64,000 nt of DNA from Glandiceps talaboti. Its lineage: Eukaryota; Hemichordata; Enteropneusta; Spengelidae. Made by a program: the position numbers and the translations under genes. Below the pieces are notes generated by a model, which saw only the letters and a list, made by a program, of their open reading frames with translations, searched no databases and was not told the origin of the DNA. The DNA lies in the NCBI RefSeq assembly GCF_964340395.1, contig NC_135570.1, positions 17,962,821 through 18,026,820 of the forward strand, read 5' to 3'. Positions within the stretch are counted from its first letter, which is position 1, and each line of letters starts with the position of its first letter. Positions 23,451 through 37,621 of this stretch are shown here, in pieces.

Positions 23451-23993
23451 GCTAGGTGATGAATTTGTATTCTAAATCTCAGACCATAGTAGACCAATGT
23501 ATAGTATTCATAATTCAACTGACTGTAACTGGATTGGGGAAAGGCCCAAAAGTAGCAGAAAGAGTAACTGCTGACCAGTATGAATGCAATGAATGCCCCC
23601 AAGACAGTTAACAGGGAATGGTGTAGAGATATAGAAGGCAAGGCTTGTATAGCAGTTGTTGATATCAAATATGTGAAAATGCAGTTCGATGTCTACCTGT
23701 AAGGAATATGTAATATGTCAATATAAAAATAGTTGATATGACTTCAGTTCAGACTGCACAAACTGGGGTGGCTGCTTAAAATGAAAGGATTTGGTGGTAG
23801 GAATAAGTATGTGCCAAGTACAGTGACTGCAACGAATGTGTGCAAGACTATTTGTGAGGAGTAGGAAGCACTGACCACCTCCTAAATTGGTTCGTGTGAC
23901 CTGATATACCATACTAGAATTAATGTAAGAAAACAGAATTGAAAATTCACCCTATTGAAAGGACTGGAAAGATGGGTTAAAGGAAGGACCTTA
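23451..23993. other. Non-coding interval before a transposon
   Basis: No recognisable gene. The frame 23342-23668 on the - strand partly reads the 37-bp array and has hydrophobic stretches but no family signature. Confidence 0.4.
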
Positions 23994-25688
23994 GGGAGCC
24001 GTCATTATTTATTGTTCGGTGGGGGGGGGGGGGGTTGTTGTTGGAGGAATTGGTTGATAAGAAGTCGAAATTCAACTGCCCCCCATCCTGCAAGGAAAAA
24101 AATCAATGACCCCCCCCGCCCCCACCTGACTTTAGAAATTGGGATGAACCCCCCACCCCCCCGCCCCCCGCCCCCATTTACATTGCTTTATATATACATG
24201 AAGTGGTGGGTATTAAAGAGAGGAAATTATATTATTTATATTGCTACAATTGTATTATTAATGATTATTGGGGTACTTACAAAACAACTTCATTTCAGTA
24301 AGAATACTCATTAAGAGCATTCCGCCCTTGTCAACAACTGACTTTTGAAGACAGTTAGCCATAATGGCTTTCATTTTATCGTCTCGCGCACACGTGAACA
24401 ACATAAATTTTAAAGTCAAAATCCACTGTACCAATCATAATGATAACTTGATGTGGATATTACCAATATGTGATTTTTTAGATGTAATTGTTTTTAAGTG
24501 TTTGGCTGATGTTATTGACTGCATGCAGGGTTGAAGGTTTCTTTCGAAGTTTTCAGGGTAATGAAAGTTTTATGATCTGTACAAGTGCCAGTTGTTTTAC
24601 AGTATACAGTAAATGTAATATGTGCATAATTTCTGACACCACTTAATTCAAATTTTATTGGAAAAACAGTTTTTGCAGAAGGAATTTCTTACATTTACAC
24701 ATAATTATATCAGTATTTTACAAAGTTTATATTTTATTTGTTTTTTTTAATTAAAAGAAAAACAATAGTGTGCTGATAAAGTTTTGCCACAGATAAGACA
24801 GATAAGCAACAACAAATCCAGTTACAACCCTTGTCTCACTTCTTTGTAATTTAAATAATTTAGACTCACCAGAAACAAGGCAAGTCTTGTGAGAGTAAGG
24901 GTAACCATCACAATAATGTGTGATATATTAAAGTAAGCCAAATTACCCAAAGTTTGTTGGAATGGTCATCTGTCTGCTCACAGGTATTGCATCACTGCAT
25001 AGCTTTGCTTTTAGTAGTCAATTATCCAAAGAGTGAAATAATCAGGTGAAATTTATGAGACTGTAAGACAGTTTTTTTGCAGTGTGTTTTACTAGTCAAG
25101 ACTTTCCATTGATATATTTGCAATCAGAAGTTTTACCTTATTTGATACAAAGCAGAGGCACTTCTAAGCTGAAACAAACTAGTAATGACAAGCTAGTGTT
25201 ACAGTGACACCTGTCAAATTATAATGACTTCAGTACATATTTACAAACGTGGTGACAACCTGACAACAAATTGATTCAAAGTTTGCTTTCAGAGTTTATA
25301 CTAGTAGTTATATATTACTCACATATTTATTTTAAGATATCGTTATATAATTTAGTTTCTACTTCACACACAACTCCACATTGTACATGTAGTACATAAA
25401 CAAATATTTAGGAAAATGTTTTAAAATGTTAATAAAGTTACATTTTATGTAACAGGTTAAATAATCCTGATACTGTGTACACAAGTTTTTCGAAACAGAT
25501 TTTTGTGTAGCCTCCCCCCCCCCCCCCCTTGTTTTTTGTTTTTTTTGTTTTGGGGTGTTTTTTGGGGGGGTTTGGTTTTTTGTTTGTTTTTTTTGGGGGG
25601 CTACCCCCCAACACCAATTTTCAAGTGACCCCCCTCCCCCCAATTCCTCTGACCCCCCCCCCCCCAATCATAAATAATGACGGCTCCC
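23994..25688. mobile_element. PIF/Harbinger-like non-autonomous element (1.7 kb), TSD TTA
   Basis: The termini are GGGAGCCGTCATTATTTA on the left and its inverse TAAATAATGACGGCTCCC on the right, flanked by TTA at 23991-23993 and 25689-25691. A 3-bp TWA duplication is characteristic of PIF/Harbinger transposition. Subterminal G/C homopolymer tracts lie next to both ends (about 24019-24180 and 25507-25665). There is no transposase frame; the interior is AT-rich. Confidence 0.85.
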
Positions 25689-26073
25689 TTAGAAGCAGTT
25701 AGTATTTATAGTCAAGTTGGAATCATTCTGAAAATAGAACCAGTGACAAATCACCTAGGTGATGGGGGGGGGGAATCAATAAATGTGCTGCAATTCTTTT
25801 GGTTCTGATATCGAAGCCAGATTATGATTTGTTCCACCTCTGTCTGACATTTACCTCTGCAAATTTACACTAAACCCAAAATAGAAATTAGACATATTTA
25901 TTGTGTATGAAAACCTACAGCAACTGGATAGCACACGGTCTCTCCCAGTGCACTGTACAGCGGAATATTCCTTAAAAGTAGTTTTACAGTGTGTATGGTT
26001 TAACCTTAGGTTATGGTCCCACTAGTCTTGGACTGTAAACTAAAACCATGGAGTGATAATATTTCCATGGTAA

Positions 26074-27234
26074 GGGAGTCGTCATTATTTATGGCCTGGG
26101 GGGGGGGGGGGTCGGAGGAATTTAGGGGGGGGGGTCACTTAAAAATTGGAGATGGCCAGGGGGGGGGGGGGGGGGGGCTACTCAAAAATAAACTTCTGTA
26201 AATACCTCTTTACCATATTTCTTTTTATATATGAACACAACATCTGAATATAAATTATGAGAAATACATAAATGTAACTTTTATAAATAACAAGTGATAA
26301 ATATATGAAACATTTTAAACATATATTTCCCTGAATGGAAAACTTTCACAACTGAGAGTCAAAGAGTTAGAAAAATATTTAGATCATCATCATCTAAGTA
26401 AAAAAGGAAAGAAAGATGATAAAATCAAAGCAATCATGGCAGACTGTCTCAGGAAATCAAATGTGGATACCTCAATGTTAAAAAAAGCTACTTTATCAAC
26501 TGAAAGTGAAACAGATGACAATAGTGATGATGATGATGTTGTGATCCATGAACTTGATGGTACATGTAGTGACAGTGAACATGAACAAAGTAACATTATG
26601 AGTCAAATCTCAACAGAGTCAGTGGTTGTAACAAGAGGTGGTAGGAGGGCTGGTTCCTGGTTGAATGCTTTCAATAAGTACACATGACACTTTAAAATTA
26701 ATGGCCACCATGTCACCATTTTGTAAGTAACTCAGTATCTCAATACATATTTTGCAGTAACTAACCAAGTGCACATCTCCTCAATATCTTGTTATCACCA
26801 CATGTATAGTACAAGTGATGAATGCCTGTAGTTCATATACCACACATGTATACAATATGATTACCTTCATGAGGTGATTTAGTGTCATTTGAATTTGACT
26901 TACTTTTAACGTATGTATGAATCTTGACCTTGATCTCTCTTTTTTATTTTTTATCAGTTCATCAGTTCAGATCACTAAAATTTAGAACCTTTGATAAATT
27001 CACATTTTCTGGTAATGGTATGCAATGATATACAAGTGTATATATACTTCATGTGTAAATGATATGGGGACATGGGGGGGGGGGGTCATCCAAATTTCTG
27101 ATGTCAGGGAGGGGGGGTCATTGATTTTTTTGAGGAAGATTGGGGGGGGGGGGGCACTCGAATTTCCATATTTTACAGAACAATTCCTCCGACCCCCCCC
27201 CCCCCCCCCCCGGCCATAAATAATGACGGCTCCC
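26074..27234. mobile_element. PIF/Harbinger-like element (1.16 kb), TSD TAA
   Basis: It has the same terminus family as the preceding element (GGGAGTCGTCATTATTTATG on the left, CATAAATAATGACGGCTCCC on the right). TAA duplications are at 26071-26073 and 27235-27237. Long G tracts follow the left end (about 26099-26177) and C tracts precede the right end. It carries a coding remnant at 26319-26687. Confidence 0.88.
26319..26687 (+). pseudogene. Transposon-borne SAP-like/acidic protein, C-terminal part
   Basis: The frame open from the stop at 26316 reads LSQLRVKELEKYL, a helix like the first helix of SAP domains, then a basic DDKIKAI segment, an acidic serine-rich stretch (SETDDNSDDDD) and the tail VVTRGGRRAGSW before TGA at 26685. 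The nearest ATG is at 26436, after the SAP-like helix, so the true product must begin upstream, by splicing or in a longer ancestral frame. The same order of segments occurs in the frame at 36281-36895 inside another TAA-flanked element. I do not know a function; a DNA-binding accessory protein of the transposon is an inference. Confidence 0.6.
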
Positions 27235-27600
27235 TAATATACAGCATGTCAATCCACTCACTAGCCTCTTCTCTAGGGTTGATGGATGTGTGAGGGTGCC
27301 AGGTCACAAATCTTAGAAATACTAAATACTAGCTAGGTCGATATTAGGAAGTTAGCCACTCCACCCCTGTCTAAGTATACAGACTGTTGGATGCTTTATT
27401 ACTAGATAGATATGGATGTCACTCTATTATATGCAGTCATGATGCATCAATATACACACGCCCAAAGCCAATATTTGTTCTACAGGTCACTGTGCAGCAT
27501 ATTGTTTATATGGTCAAATAATAAAAATAGAGCCAATGGCATTATAGCACAACTGCATTATTACACCCAATTTACATATTACTGAAGGGATCATGTCATG
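27235..27600. other. Non-coding interval
   Basis: No gene recognised; leads into the dispersed repeat family copy. Confidence 0.4.
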
Positions 27601-28610
27601 AACAATTCTTAATAATCACCATTAAGAACACTCCAACCAAATTTCAGCCCCATCTGCTGAGTAGTTTTGGAATTATACAAGACACATTCTCAGCCCTAAT
27701 TTGCATATCACTGATTGTATCATCACGCCCATGGCAACAGCCAAATGATCACATATATTGCAAAGATAACAACAGGGATTAATAGACAAATTAATAAACA
27801 TTCAAAAAATGTATGTAAATGTGCTTAGCAACAAGACCACACACATAGCAACAGCCAAATCACGTATAATGCAAAGATAACAAGGATTCATAGACAAATA
27901 AATAAACATTCAAAAAATGTATGCAAATATACCTAGGAACAAGACCACGCCCATAGCAACAGCTACATCATCACATATATTGCAAAGATAGCATCAGGGA
28001 TTCATAGACAAGTGAACAAACATTCAAAAAATGTATGCAAACATGTCTAGTAACATGACCACACCCTTAGCAACAACCAAATGATGATGTTTATTGCAAA
28101 GATAACAACAGGGTTGGATAGGCAACTGGATAATCATTTAGCAAATGAACACGTACCTATACCTAGCATGGATCAGCATGTGGGCAAACATTTTTAAAAA
28201 CTGTACAGTTGTGCTACCATGCCATTGGTGGTATTTTTGATTTTTAAGTTTCTTTAAGTTTAAGTCAACCACAGATAGGCAGACAGACAGATATATAGAT
28301 GAACAAGATTCTTTATCATGTCTGTAGAATGAATGAACCTGTTTTAATTATAGACATTGTCTATGATTTAATTCAGCTATGCTAAACACAGTGCTTCCAA
28401 GCAACCTCAAACAGAGGTATAATCTTGATAACATTGACACTGAAGTGTGAAGTAGCCCATAAAAGATTTAATGATTTCATGGTGTCAATAAAACAGGAAC
28501 CTTTCATTTCAAGGTGGCTTGAAAGCACTTTATCACACCAAGAATCACGTTTTTCGACCCAAAATGTATACTCTGAGGCAATCATTTTCATTTGAACAAT
28601 TTTAGAAATA
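27600..28610. repeat. Dispersed repeat family, copy with empty insertion site
   Basis: It carries the ~110-bp diverged units (CCCATAGCAACAGC, AATAAACATTCAAAAAATG) found at 17640-18560, ending GTGCTACCATGCCATTGGTG near 28211-28230. The uninterrupted CATTTTTAAAAACTG at 28189-28203 matches the flanks of the element inserted at 18583-20368. From about 28325 to 28610 it holds, inverted, the segment that appears in direct orientation at 39850-40165. Confidence 0.75.
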
Positions 28611-28611
28611 T

Positions 28612-31590
28612 ACCAAGTTACTTGTGTGTAGACATGTACAAAGATTCACTTGTGTGTAGACGTAAAGCAACAGTCACTTGTGTATAGACATATACTAACA
28701 GTCACTTGTGTATTGACATATACTAACAGTCACTTGTGTATAGACATATACCAAGTCACTTGTGTATAGACATATAGCAACAGTCACTTGTGTGTAGACA
28801 TATACTAACAGTCACTTATGTACAGACATATACCAAGTCACTTGTGTAGACATATACTAACAGTCACTTGTGTATAGACATATACTAACAGTCACTTATG
28901 TATAGACATATACCAACAGTCACTTGTGTATAGACATATACTAACAGTCACTTGTGCATAGACATATAGTAACAGTCACTTATGTATAGACATATACCAA
29001 CAGTCACTTGTGTATAGACATATACCAACCGTCACTTGTGTATAGACATATATACCAACAGTCACTTATGTATAGACATACACTAAGTCACTTGTGTATA
29101 GACATATACCAACAGTCACTTGTGTACAGACACATACCAACAGTCACTTGTGCATAGACATATACTAACAATCACTTGTGTATTGACATATACTAACAGT
29201 CACTTGTGTAGACATATACTAACAGTCACTTGTGCATAGACATATACTAACAGTCACTTGTGCATAGACATATACTAACAGTCACTTGTGTAGACATATA
29301 CTAACAGTCACTTGTGCATAGACATATACTAACAGTCACTTGTGTATAGACATATACCAAGTCACTTGTGTATAGACATATACTAACAGTCACTTGTGTA
29401 TTGACATATACCAAAAGTCACTTGTGTATAGACATATACCAAGTCACTTGTGTATAGACATATACTAACAGTCACTTGTGTATAGACATATACCAAGTCA
29501 CTTGTGTATAGACATATACCAACAGTCACTTGTGTACAGACACATACCAACAGTCACTTGTGTGTAGACGTATACTAACAGTCACTTGTGTGTAGACATA
29601 TACTAACAGTCACATGTGTATTGACATATACCAACAGTCACTTGTGTACAGACATATACCAACAGTCACTTGTGTAGACATATACTAACAGTCACTTGTG
29701 TAGACATATACTAACAGTCACTTGTGTAGACGTATACTAACAGTCACTTGTGTGTAGACATATACTAACAGTCACTTGTGTGTAGACGTATACTAACAGT
29801 CACTTGTGTATAGACATATACCAACAGTCACTTGTGTGTAGACGTATACTAACAGTCACTTGTGTATAGACATATACTAACAGTCACATGTGTATTGACA
29901 TATACCAACAGTCACTTGTGTACAGACATATACCAACAGTCACTTGTGTAGACATATACTAACAGTCACTTGTGTAGACATATACCAACAGTCACTTGCG
30001 TATAGACATATACCAACAGTCACTTGTGTATAGACATATACCAACAGTCACTTGTGTGTAGACATATACTATCAGTCACTTGTGTACAGACACATACCAA
30101 CCGTCACTTGTGTATAGACATATAGCAACAGTCACTTGTGTGTAGACATATACCAAGTCACTTGTGTATAGACGTATACTAACAGTCACTTGTGTATAGA
30201 CGTATACTAACAGTCACTTGTGTATAGACATATACCAACAGTCACTTGTGTACAGACATATACCAACAGTCACTTGTGTATAGACATATACCAACCGTCA
30301 CTTGTGTATAGACATATATACCAACAGTCACTTATGTATAGACATACACTAAGTCACTTGTGTATAGACATATACCAACAGTCACTTGTGTACAGACACA
30401 TACCAACAGTCACTTGTGCATAGACATATACTAACAGTCACTTGTGTATAGACATATACCAAGTCATGTGTGTATAGACATATACTAAGTCACTTGTGTA
30501 TTGACATATACCAAGTCACTTGTGCATAGACATATACCAACAGTCACTTGTGTATAGACATATACCAACAGTCACTTGTGTATAGACATATACCAACAGT
30601 CACTTGTGTATAGACATATACCAACAGTCACTTGTGTATAGACATATACCAAGTCACTTGTGTATAGACATATACCAACAGTCACTTGTGTATAGACGTA
30701 TACTAACAGTCACTTGTGTATAGACGTATACTAACAGTCACTTGTGTATAGACATATACTAACAGTCACTTGTGTATAGACATATACCAACAGTCACTTG
30801 CGTATAGACATATAGCAAGTCACTTGTGTGTAGACATATACCAAGTCACTTGTGTATAGACATATACCAACAGTCACTTGTGTATAGACGTATACCAAGT
30901 CACTTGTGTATAGACATATAGTAACAGTCACTTGTGTATAGACATTAAAGTCACTTGTGTATAGACATATACTAACAGTCACTTGTGTAGACATATACCA
31001 ACAGTCACTTGCGTATAGACATATACCAACAGTCACTTGTGTATAGACATATACCAAGTCACTTGTGTATAGACGTATACTAACAGTCACTTGTGTATAG
31101 ACGTATACTAACAGTCACTTGTGTATAGACATATACCAAGTCACTTGCGTATAGACATATACCAACAGTCACTTGTGTATAGACGTATACTAACAGTCAC
31201 TTGTGTATAGACGTATACTAACAGTCACTTGTGTATAGACATATACTAACAGTCACTTGTGTATAGACATATACCAACAGTCACTTGCGTATAGACATAT
31301 AGCAACAGTCACTTGTGTGTAGACATATACCAAGTCACTTGTGTATAGACATATACCAACAGTCACTTGTGTATAGACGTATACCAAGTCACTTGCGTAT
31401 AGACATATACCAACAGTCACTTGTGTATAGACATATACCAAGTCACTTGTGTATAGACGTATACTAACAGTCACTTGTGTATAGACGTATACAAACAGTC
31501 ACTTGTGTATAGACATATACCAACAGTCACTTGCGTATAGACATATACCAACAGTCACGCGTGTAGATATATACTAACAGTCACTTGGGT
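28612..31590. repeat. 25/28-bp minisatellite, about 107 units
   Basis: The unit contains CAGTCACTTGTGTATAGACA and TATACCAA, with 25-bp variants that lack CAG and shorter TGTAGACA variants. Short frames on either strand (for example 30220-30423, 30794-31090) are products of the array. Confidence 0.97.
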
Positions 31591-31751
31591 AGAGTTGACT
31601 TCTCAGACAGAGCTCAGAGGCCTCAGAGGGCGCAGAGCCTATAGAGCTTAGACCCTACATCAGACCCTGAGAGGTTACTTGAAGTATTTTGGTTTGTAAT
31701 TTGTTTACATAACCTAAGAGTTCGGTCATGCTTATGGATGTGTCAATCAGG

Positions 31752-31813
<62 letters not shown>

Positions 31814-32315
31814 CATTGTGCCTGTGGACATAATCGCTATAATTACTGTGGAACTGAGCATCAACCAGCAACACCACTTACCAGATTGGTTCATATATAT
31901 AGTGTTTATTTACCCAAAAGCACAAATGAACATTACAGATACACATACAAAAATACTATTTCGTGGGTAAATAGGGGAATCGGGATTTAGCTTACAGCTA
32001 TTCAAGCCTGTAATAGAGGTGTAGTTGAAAGTTCGCAGGCATGTAGACTTCAATTGGGATGAAAAAATGGTTTTTATTTTAAAAGAGATAGTTTTTGAAA
32101 TGTTAGCGTTTTGAATCTTGGATGGTACTGCCAAGAGAAGAAAAGTTCTTTCTGTTTCGTCATTTTCATTGCAAACATTAAAAAACTGACCTATCTTACA
32201 ATTGAATCCTGCATAAATGGATGCAAATAGAAGCAAATACTTGTACTCTCATATAACTACATGTAGGTGAATCCTGCAGATCTTAGACATGCAGTTAATG
32301 TTTACATTCTTTTCA
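31591..32315. other. Non-coding interval with (TG)n
   Basis: A TG dinucleotide tract spans about 31753-31811. No gene recognised. The frame 31910-32236 (-) has no domain I can name. Confidence 0.5.
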
Positions 32316-32711
32316 CATGGGGCTTGGGCTCACTGAGTGATTTAATCGTTGAAACAAACAAACAAACAATCAACCAAACAACCAAACAACATATGAAGGT
32401 AAAAATTATGGGATGATATAATGTAAATAAAGGTATTTATCCATAGAAATTGCCAGTCATATTGCCATCACACTACATATAACTTTATAAGAACAGAGGA
32501 GTAGTCCTGGTTCCCACCTATAAGTTTACAGGTCTACAGGTAGGGACCAGTACTACTCCTCAGCTCTTATGTATGTGATGGCAATATGACTGTCAATTTC
32601 TTTAGATAGATTCCTTTATTTACATTGTTATTTCATCCTATAATTTTCAACGTCATATGTTGTTTGTTTGTTTAAATGATTACATCACTAGTTGAGTCCA
32701 AGCCCCCTGTG
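32316..32711. repeat. Foldback element with ~190-bp arms
   Basis: Left-arm landmarks GGGGCTTGGGCTCACT, AATGTAAATAAAGG, GTCATATTGCCATCACA and GGAGTAGTCCTGGT recur inverted as ACCAGTACTACTCC, TGTGATGGCAATATGAC, CCTTTATTTACATTG and AGTCCAAGCCCC. The centre of symmetry is near 32515. There are small differences between arms and no coding sequence. Confidence 0.8.
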
Positions 32712-32759
32712 GTCTGTTATGCTGTAAAGCTGTCAATGCTGCTTGCGGGTTTATTATTA

Positions 32760-33854
32760 GTCCCCGCCGGATGAAGTCCGGGACGGGGACTTATAGATTG
32801 GGTTCCGTCTGTCCGTGCGTCCGTGCGTAGCCGTTTCTTGGAGATGCCTGGACCGATTTTTTTCAAACTTGGTACAGGGGCAATATACAATGGCATACAT
32901 ATGCACGTCAATTTGTTTCATGATACGATCCAATATGGCCACCTAGCAGCCATTTTGTTTGCAAATTTTCCCTGTCTAAAGCCATAACTCAGACATGCTT
33001 GAACAGATCTTATTCAAAGTCGGTATTAGGACAGTGTTCTATGACATACATGTGCATATTCATTGTTGTCATGATACGATCCAATATGGCCGCCTAGCAG
33101 CCATTTTGTTTGTGAATTTTCCATGTCCAAAGCCATAACTCAGACATGCTTGAACAGATCTCATTGAAAGTTGGTATTAGGACAGTGTTCTATGACATAC
33201 ATGTGCATATCCATTTTCATCGTGATACGATCCAATATGGCTGCCTGGCAGCCATTTTGTTTGCGAATTTTCCATGTCCAAAGCCATAACTCAGACATGC
33301 TTGAACAGATCTCATTCAAAGTTGGCATTAGGACAGTGTTCTATGACATACATGTGCATATTCATTGTTGTCATGATACGTTCCAATATGGCCGCCTGGC
33401 AGCCATTTTGTTTGCGATTTTTCTATGTCCAAATCCATAACTCAGACATGCTTGAACAGATCTCATTCAAAGTTGGTATTAGGACAGTGTTCTATGACAT
33501 ACATGTGCATATTCATTGTTGTTGTGATACGATCCAATATGGCCGCCTGGCAGCCATTTTGTTTGCGATTTTTCTATGTCCAAAGCCATAACTCAGACAT
33601 GCTTGAACAGATCTCATTCAAAGTTAGTATTAGGACAGTGTTCTATGACATACATGTGAATATCCATTTTCGTCGTGATACGATCTCCCATACCCGACCC
33701 ATCCTTTATTGTTGTAGGCATGTTCCATGTCCAACAAGCAGACACAACATATCTAAGTCTTGTGTTGTTGTCTAAGTGTTGTTGCGTGATCAGAGTAGTG
33801 ATAATTCCTTAAAACCCAATCATAGCGGGGCCTATGTCATTCTCAATGACTTGT
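32760..33854 (+). mobile_element. TA-flanked element with 151-bp tandem core, copy 3
   Basis: The head AGTCCCCGCCGGATGAAGTC (32758 onward) folds back on GGGACGGGGACT. About five 151-bp units follow, then CCCAATCATAGCGGGG and the GTCATT/AATGAC hairpin. It is flanked by TA at 32758-32759 and 33855-33856. It lacks the 72-bp insert present in copy 2. Confidence 0.85.
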
Positions 33855-33856
33855 TA

Positions 33857-35338
33857 ATTCTGCACTTTGAAACCAAAGCCTTTATTATGACAGTCAATGC
33901 AACCCAGTCATGCTTCAGTGCCATTTACGCTATGCTTTTTGTATTTTTGCTTACAAGAGTGACAAGTCTTTCACTACGTTATGTTTTCCTGCGTTCAAAT
34001 AAATGCATGCTGTTCATTTGAAACACTGACTCATACTTTGTTTTAAAACTCATCTATTTAATTTTTCTGAATTGTTGGATGTGGTGAATGGTGTTTGTGT
34101 TTAATAGTTGTGTGTTGAGTTGGTGAACATGCTTTCAACTGTACCAAAATAATTAGCTCATAGCTTTCTCAGCATTAAAAGATGATTGTGTTACTTGATT
34201 AGCCATACTGCTCTTTGTTAGCCTATATCTGATGGGATGGGTCATGTTCACACATCACATCATTTCAGTAGTTTTTGGAATCTTTTCATAGCTTACTTTG
34301 TACACAAGTTTTCCATTGTACTCCCTTGCATTTTACAATCAGCCTTGTCTAAATACATAATGTTTGTTGTTGATTCAAAATTTGCATCAAAACAGTGCTA
34401 TAGAGAAAAACAGTACAAGACTGTAATCTTGTGCAGATACTTTCTAATTGGTGTTGTGATGAGATGAAATTCCATTCATTATGCCAATCAAAATTCTATG
34501 TAATTTGACTTCTGTAGATATCTATAATAAATGTTCATGCAAAACATTGATAAAGACATTTTCAGCAGAGCATACAATCTACAGTATTTCTTTCACTGGT
34601 AAAAATATTTAAGGGCATCTAAGCTCTTGGTGTAGCATGTCTATGAATGACCAGCTTGTTTCAATGCCTCCTTTTTTGCTTTATTTGTCTGTCTCTTATC
34701 TTAAGATTTCACATAAATTCAACAGTGCCCTAACTCATTGCCCTATTGGCAATCTTAGGTACACTCGTTCTAAATATTGTCCTTGATCTGAAAGGTTAGT
34801 TTCTGCATGACAGGGCTATCTTCTGTCTTTTCCAATATTAATGTCTGCATGGCAGGGCCATCGTTGAATTCTGTAATCTTTTATTTGTTACCTTGCAAAG
34901 TAATCCAGTAATGAAATCATTACATGATATCAAGTCTGCATCATATATAGCAGTTATAGAGGGACTGTGTACGAAAAGATAAAGGAGAGAAGTACTGAAT
35001 ACAACTAAGTAAGTAATGTTGCAAGGAGTGCTATCTACAGTAGTAAAGTATGGTTGAAATTCCTGCTTAAATCTAAATTTCAAACTTAGAGAATGCCTGA
35101 ATTATGTAGTTTTGCCGAAAATAAGATTAAACAGTACACAACCCCCCCCCCCCCCCCCTGGTTAGGTCGCCCTCTATAGTTGAGTGTGTACGCAGTTATG
35201 ATGGCGAGTTACGGACTATTTTCATGGATACAACCTAGCATCCTAGTTCCTACGCATGCTACACATTTTCTAGCAGTTACGGGGATGCCAGTGCTTTTAC
35301 CTACTTTATAAATATAAGAGTCATTTGGTGTCTGTGTT
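33857..35338. other. Non-coding interval
   Basis: AT-rich sequence with no recognised gene. A C-run lies at about 35142-35158. Frames such as 34237-34467 and 34838-35083 have no visible family signature. Confidence 0.45.
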
Positions 35339-35341
35339 TAA

Positions 35342-37590
35342 GACTGCTTTCACAAAAACTTGTTGGGGGGGGGGGGGGGGGTCGGGAGATTTTTTTGTAA
35401 AACCCTAATTTTTTTCAAGTACCCCCCTGCCATATTCCAAAATTTTTCAGGTACCCCCCTGCCAAAGCCCAAAATATTTCAAGTACCCCCCCCCCTACCC
35501 GAATAAATTTTCAACTACCCCCACCCGAATAATTTTTTTTTGGAACACTCTTCCTGTGCGTTAACATTCAATACCAAGTACAAAACTGGACATAATACAC
35601 TTAATACCAACTTTGTCCATTATATATGTAATCAATTTGTATATTGTGTGTATATATACACAAACACCAGTTAAAACAAAATGTTATGTTAACCAGTGCA
35701 TTGCCTTTCCAAAAAACAACATATACTTGTAAATGAATTACACTTTGAATAACTCTTGTAAAATGATCAGCAGACCAACTGAGTCTTTGTTTTCTGTTCA
35801 ATATTGTATTAGTACATTATACTAGTAGTGTTACAATTGAATGTCATTTTAGTTGTATTTGCAAATATTGTGATGCACATGTTATCTAAAGAGAGTTTTA
35901 TACTGTATTGTTCCAGTTCAGTTTCCTAAATGTGTGCTAAAATAAATCAAATTGGTCTAAATAACACTGAAAAAACTCTTAATAAAATGCATTGCCATGT
36001 ATCCCGTTCTTGTTTGATGTAAATTAGTTCAATATAATGTCAAAAGAAAATAAATATATGACTCAAAAATGCCAGCCACATTTCATCTAACAGAATAGGA
36101 ATCAAGTGATATATATTAGTGGTAATGATAATTAAGATGGCCCTATTATCATAGTAAGTGTATATCTTAATGAACCTGGTAATACATTTACCTTGTAAGA
36201 GCCTGATTATTGGACTGGTTTTGACGTTAGATTACAAAGGTGAATGCAGGATTTTAAACAAAGTCTCAGAATGTGTTTATTTAAATTTTTGATTTCCAAG
36301 TGGTAGCTCTCCTTCCAGATCTTGTGTATATAAACATGGCATTGTCATCATCATCATCATCATCAGACCCAATTTCTCCTTCAACTTCATCAGAGTTGGA
36401 ACTAGCTGTATCATCATTCTCACTGTCACTGTCATCAGATGACAAATCACTCTCACTTTCTTTAGATTGATAATAGTGGCATCTTACAGCCTCAACTTTG
36501 TCTATTTTGTGTATTCCTGCCACAGCTGGAATTTCATAGTTGGAAAGGTACTTATCAAGTTCTTTCACTTTCAACTTTGGAAATGTCACTGTTTCTGACA
36601 AGGGCATCCCAGTCATATTCATCAAATTTTTTTCAGCACGTTGCTCCCTTTCTTTCATTCTTTTTCTTTCCCTCATAGAGGCAAGTGTTCTCTGTTGTTC
36701 TAAATGAAGGATTGCTCCCTTTAATATCTCTTTCTTGACACACAGTTTCTTGCTCAGTTCGTCAAGTTTCTCAACATTTTTACTTGACCCTAACCCTTTA
36801 CTATACAGGTGTTTTAGTTGTGCACGGGGTTGGAAGTCATCTGGTGGTCTTTCACTACCATCATCTCTTGTTAATGGTGTTGAGAATACATCCATATAGT
36901 GTCAAAGTTTATTTATTTATCTTTATATTTACAAGTAATAGTATATTCATATAAAGTTGAAAAGTATGTGAAAAAACTTATTTTACTTTTTCTCTGTTAA
37001 CTCAGCTTGTGAGATATTGTCTTCTGTTTCACATGTAGCAGACATTGCCAATATGCTAATTTTAGGAAATATTTAGAATGTGTTATTAAAAGTTTGTGTT
37101 GAAAATTAGTCATATCTATAGGATGAAAAAATACCTTGTACAGAAGTTTTTGATACTTGTCAAGTATGTTTTAGTGCAGGTGTATCTTTTACATTTTGAT
37201 GGCAGGCTGAGATGAACCTTTTCCAACTCTTTTTTTTTAACTACCAAGAGCTGCAAATGTAAAATGTTGTCTGTCATGAAAGATAAAAAAAAAAAAAAAA
37301 AAAAAAAAAAATGTTGTCTGTCATATTTGTCTGTCATTTAATACTAGTAAGAATTTACATGAAAAAGTTACATATCATTGTGATAACCACAAACCAAAAC
37401 ACAGTCATGTCACAAAGAATATTTTCAGTACAGTGTAAAGGTAATTTCACACAAAAAACTATCTGTACCACTCAATTCGCCCATTTCAATTTATCATTAC
37501 ATTAACAGTTTATTAAAAGAAAATTAAAATTTGACTGTTTTTGTTTTTCATTTTACTAACTCGTGAGCAACTGTTGTTTGTAGCTGCTGC

Positions 37591-37621
<31 letters not shown>

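Noticed and set aside
28612-31590. Possible CRISPR-like array because of regular short repeats
   Set aside because: The repeats are head-to-tail without unique spacers, in a eukaryotic genome; it is a minisatellite.
31588-31650. Similarity of GAGTTGACT/CTCAGAGGGCGCAGAG to the inverse near 37960-38015
   Set aside because: Short and rearranged; could be a small repeat but the boundaries cannot be defined from two partial matches.
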